Source of the DNA: Planctomycetaceae bacterium
Lineage (GTDB): Bacteria; Planctomycetota; Phycisphaerae; Phycisphaerales; SM1A02
Direction of reading: 5' to 3'
DNA length: 46,305 nucleotides
Assembly: GCA_947474065.1 (NCBI GenBank)
Contig: CANJHD010000011.1
Coordinates: forward strand, 1-46,305
This document shows positions 43,813 through 46,305 of this stretch, one piece after another (the stretch's first letter is position 1; each line of letters opens with the position of its first letter). A program made the position numbers and the translations under genes. Below the pieces are notes generated by a model, which saw only the letters and a program-made list of their open reading frames with translations, was not told where the DNA came from and did no database searches.

Positions 43813-45011
43813 ATTTGCTCGTCAGTACTCGAATGCGCCTCGCCGGAGCCGATACACGGCCATGCGACGAGGAGCGAAGACCACGCATCTTCACGGATCG
43901 CAGTTCGGATGTCCAGCATAAGCCGCTGGAAGTGCCGGATGTTATGGGTACTCACCAATGTTGGCCCAAGCATTTCCTCGGCCATAAAGAGGTGCCGGAG
44001 GTAGGCCCGGCTGAACCCCCCGGCGCACGCTTCGCAGTCGCAGGAGGGGTCAATTCGCAAGGAATCTTCAGCAAATCGGGCGTTTCGTAGGCGAATCGTG
44101 CCCTGGGTGGTGAATGCGTTGGCGTTCCGGCCGTTGCGGGTAGGCAGGACGCAATCGAACATATCCACCCCGGCGGCCACCGCCATGGCGATATCTCTTT
44201 CGTACCCGACCCCCATTAAATATCTGGGGCGATTGTCGGGAAGTAGCGGCGTGGTGAATTCCACCACCGTTCGGATGGCATCGGTGCCCTCCCCAACCGC
44301 CACGCCTCCGATGGCATATCCGGGAAGATCATGAGCGCACACGCCTTCCACCGAACGGCGGCGCAGGTCAAGATTGGTAGCGCCCTGCACGATTCCAAAG
44401 AGCGCCTGATCCTGGCTTCGTGCATGAGATCGAACGCAGCGGTCGAGCCAACGAAGAGTTCGCTCGTGCGCTTCTTCCATGCGCAGCGCGTGATCTACAA
44501 CGCCGCGAGTGCGGGCGGCGCGCCGTTCATCGGTGTCAGCAGCAGGGAGCGCCGCGGGTGCGCAGTCGTCGAAGGCCATGATGATGTCGGCACCAATCTG
44601 GTTCTGAACGCGCATGCTTGACTCTGGTCCAAGATGCACTTTCGAGCCATCAATGAAACTGCGGAAGGTGACGCCCTCTTCACTCAAGACGGCGGTGTCA
44701 CTCATGCTGTACGCCTGGTAACCGCCGCTATCGGTGAGGATGGGGCCGTTCCAGCGCATCATGCGATGTGTGCCGCCAAGGCGCTCAATGCGATCTCCGC
44801 CCGGACGAAGAAAGAGGTGGTAGGCGTTGTTGAGAATGATCTGGCTGCCGGTGCCGCGAATCTGCGCGGGAGTCAGGCCCTTCATCGCTGCCGCTGTGGC
44901 TACAGGCATGAATGCCGGTGTGTCGAACGATCCGTGCGGAGTCGTGACGCGTCCGAGGCGTGCGTGATTCGCCTTTGATCGTGCAAGAATCTCAAACTGA
45001 AGCGCACTCAC
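43809..45011 (-). CDS. tgt: Queuine/preQ1 tRNA-guanine transglycosylase
   Basis: Exchanges the wobble guanine of GUN anticodon tRNAs for preQ1 on the way to queuosine. Seen are L-T-D-S-G-G-Y-Q (Asp94), the substrate-binding G-I-V-Q-G, the nucleophile region V-D-M-F-D-C-V-L-P-T-R-N-G-R-N and the zinc site C-D-C-E-A-C with Y-L-R-H-L-F. The 400 residues are in the normal range (370-430). The start is GTG 45011, which overlaps the rhomboid stop as GTGA. The queuosine genes queA and queCDEF are not in the window. Confidence 0.96.
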   Translation of the reverse strand: MSALQFEILARSKANHARLGRVTTPHGSFDTPAFMPVATAAAMKGLTPAQIRGTGSQIILNNAYHLFLRPGGDRIERLGGTHRMMRWNGPILTDSGGYQAYSMSDTAVLSEEGVTFRSFIDGSKVHLGPESSMRVQNQIGADIIMAFDDCAPAALPAADTDERRAARTRGVVDHALRMEEAHERTLRWLDRCVRSHARSQDQALFGIVQGATNLDLRRRSVEGVCAHDLPGYAIGGVAVGEGTDAIRTVVEFTTPLLPDNRPRYLMGVGYERDIAMAVAAGVDMFDCVLPTRNGRNANAFTTQGTIRLRNARFAEDSLRIDPSCDCEACAGGFSRAYLRHLFMAEEMLGPTLVSTHNIRHFQRLMLDIRTAIREDAWSSLLVAWPCIGSGEAHSSTDEQI

Positions 45012-46111
45012 CGCGGCTTCCGACTCGCATCGCGCAGCACGCGCTTCTCGCTTTCAGAGAGGGAGTGCAAGCCCCGCGCAGAAATCTTGTCAAGAATGCG
45101 ATTCACTTCAGTGCTCGTAGCAGAGCCCTGCACGCTGCCGCGCTTTACTGCAACGCGGGCGCGGGCGACCTTGCTGGTGGGGTCGTACTGGCCGAGGAAG
45201 TCGAAGAAGCCGTGCAAGTGATTGGGGTTGCGCACAAGCCAGAAACCCGCCAGCGCGCCGCCGATGTGCGCCGCTTCACCACCAGCATTGGCCCAGCCAA
45301 AGATCACGGCGAGCAGCGCGAAAGCAAGCAGTCCATAGGCCAAGACGCCTAGGCGCATGGGGATGACAAAGAAGAGCAACACCGTTGCATTTGGCGCCAA
45401 ATATGCAGCCGCCATGATGACGCCGAAGACGCCCGCAGACGCTCCAACCAGCATGGTGTTTGGGTCATTGAAGAGTAGCCCCGGCAGATGGAACGATGGA
45501 CCAAATGCGGCTTGACCGCCGATCGCAAGACCATTGAGGAGCAGGTACATCAGTCCGCCCGAAACACCGCACAGAAGATAGAACGCCACGTAACGCTTCT
45601 TGCCGAGGAAATTCTCAACCATCCCTCCAAAGAAGAACAGCGTCATCATGTTGAAGAGAACATGATTGAGGTTGGCATGCAAGAATTGGAATGTGACGAA
45701 TCGCCATACTTGAAAACCAGAGACACCCAGCACCGGATCTGATGCATAGACGGCGCGTGCGGTGGAGAAGTAGCCAAGGCGCGTGAGTGGCCGTTCCTTG
45801 CGGTACTCCACCTCGGCAACCACGTTGTCGCGGCCAAGTACCGCGTAGCCGCGCGCCACGCCCGGGGCAACATCGACGGGCTTGGTGAGCGCAAACTCGC
45901 TGCGGTCGATCAGGCGAATCTGCCCCGCAGAGGCGCCGGGCACCAGCTGACTTGCAACGGGCTCGTTCGTCCATGGGAGGAATCCGTCGATCACGAACAC
46001 CGCGACGCAGATGGCGATGATCCACGTTGTCGCTGACCAGCCCGATGCGCGCGCGTATGCGGGGGGCGTAGAAGCGTCGGGTCGGTAGTACGGTCGGTCC
46101 TGGATGCCCAT
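45008..46111 (-). CDS. Rhomboid-family intramembrane serine protease
   Basis: A 367-residue polytopic membrane protease. The catalytic pair is Ser225 in V-G-A-S-A-G-V-F-G and His282 in A-A-H-I-G-G; H-A-N-L-N-H-V-L-F-N (145-154) supplies the oxyanion-side His150 and Asn154. Between the first membrane helix (about 28-43) and the rhomboid core lie about 85 extra residues (47-132), probably extracytoplasmic. The C-terminal segment V-N-R-I-L-D-K-I-S-A-R-G-L-H-S-L is a small domain often found behind rhomboids of Planctomycetota and Bacteroidota. It leads directly into tgt through a 4-bp overlap and follows a partial gene with the same C-terminal motif. Substrates are unknown. Confidence 0.92.
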   Translation of the reverse strand: MGIQDRPYYRPDASTPPAYARASGWSATTWIIAICVAVFVIDGFLPWTNEPVASQLVPGASAGQIRLIDRSEFALTKPVDVAPGVARGYAVLGRDNVVAEVEYRKERPLTRLGYFSTARAVYASDPVLGVSGFQVWRFVTFQFLHANLNHVLFNMMTLFFFGGMVENFLGKKRYVAFYLLCGVSGGLMYLLLNGLAIGGQAAFGPSFHLPGLLFNDPNTMLVGASAGVFGVIMAAAYLAPNATVLLFFVIPMRLGVLAYGLLAFALLAVIFGWANAGGEAAHIGGALAGFWLVRNPNHLHGFFDFLGQYDPTSKVARARVAVKRGSVQGSATSTEVNRILDKISARGLHSLSESEKRVLRDASRKPR

Positions 46112-46158
46112 AGGTAGAACGCGAGAAGATATAGGAAAGACGGCGTTCGCCGCGGCGC

Positions 46159-46305
46159 TTAGCTCTGCGATCTGCCGCGACGACGCTCCGTTGCGCGCGC
46201 AAGCGTTGCGCGCTCAGTAGCCGAGAGCCGATCGGCCCCCTCGCGAGCGATCTTCTCGAGGATGGCATCAACGGCGCGGTCTTCGACAGCAAGCGCCTGC
46301 CGTTC
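46159..46305 (-). CDS. C-terminal end of a rhomboid-like gene (partial, cut by right edge)
   Basis: The last 48 codons of a leftward gene, ending in TAA at 46159-46161. Its segment A-V-D-A-I-L-E-K-I-A-R-E-G-A-D-R-L-S aligns with V-N-R-I-L-D-K-I-S-A-R-G-L-H-S-L-S at the end of the neighbouring rhomboid, and both then run into a Glu/Arg-rich tail. This suggests a second rhomboid in tandem, 47 bp upstream of the first, but the catalytic part is outside the window. Confidence 0.65.
   Translation of the reverse strand, partial: ERQALAVEDRAVDAILEKIAREGADRLSATERATLARATERRRGRSQS

Noticed and set aside
1-46305. CRISPR array, insertion sequence, prophage, integron or defence island
   Set aside because: No regularly spaced repeats, transposase, integrase, phage structural genes or clustered defence genes were found; the lone methylase is not enough for a restriction system.

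Overview
The window reads as chromosomal DNA of a Planctomycetota bacterium, most likely of the class Phycisphaerae; this is inferred from gene content, since no 16S gene is present. Pointers are: two exported proteins that end in a dockerin-like pair of calcium loops with the GADLG motif, a DUF1573-ankyrin exported protein, a FlgI-like lipoprotein outside any flagellar locus, a single-chain 5-oxoprolinase-type protein, a likely DUF2617 protein, and generally GC-rich DNA. waaA, a lipoprotein and secDF-yajC point to a diderm envelope with Kdo-containing lipopolysaccharide. No insertion sequence, integrase, prophage, CRISPR array or attachment site is visible; apart from one solitary DNA methyltransferase this looks like core chromosome.

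Layout. 1-120: the 3' end of RNase P RNA (rnpB) and its terminator. 269-3072: a two-gene unit (DUF2617-like protein, family 4 uracil-DNA glycosylase) facing a MEMO1-family protein. 3305-8695: exported DUF1573-ankyrin protein, M32 carboxypeptidase, exported animal-type heme peroxidase. 9010-13968: typA, an orphan N6-adenine methyltransferase, aspartate kinase. 14143-17461: a Fur-like regulator facing the leftward unit waaA-thiL-tsaE, in which tsaE carries a C-terminal YacG zinc domain. 17522-21672: an ACT-domain gene overlapping a fused HyuA-HyuB gene by ATGA. 21666-25036: a YmdB-type phosphodiesterase (leftward), a DUF3553 protein and an ABC1/UbiB kinase. 25037-25396: a gene-free, hairpin-rich stretch. 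25397-30891: an exported dockerin-like protein facing full-length HrpA helicase. 30932-33060: tRNA-Val(UAC) and the FlgI-like lipoprotein with HEAT-like repeats. 33157-37017: smc, which starts at TTG behind a perfect Shine-Dalgarno. 37089-38612: an exported matrixin-type metallopeptidase with dockerin tail. 38844-46305: a leftward export and modification cluster, partial rhomboid-like gene, rhomboid, tgt, yajC, secDF, LysM protein, closed by a strong terminator.

How the genes fit together. secDF and yajC assist Sec export, and many other products here are exported (ankyrin-DUF1573, peroxidase, two dockerin-tailed proteins, two membrane proteases, LysM protein, lipoprotein). tgt, tsaE and hrpA act on tRNA or RNA; rnpB and tRNA-Val add to this RNA theme. 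The most unusual points are the TsaE-YacG fusion, a uracil-DNA glycosylase with Ser in place of one Fe-S cysteine, a Fur-like protein stripped of its metal ligands, the FlgI-like HEAT lipoprotein, the shared C-terminal GADLG tails, and the unexplained structured intergenic region at 25037-25396. I see no clearly new multi-gene defence or biosynthetic system.
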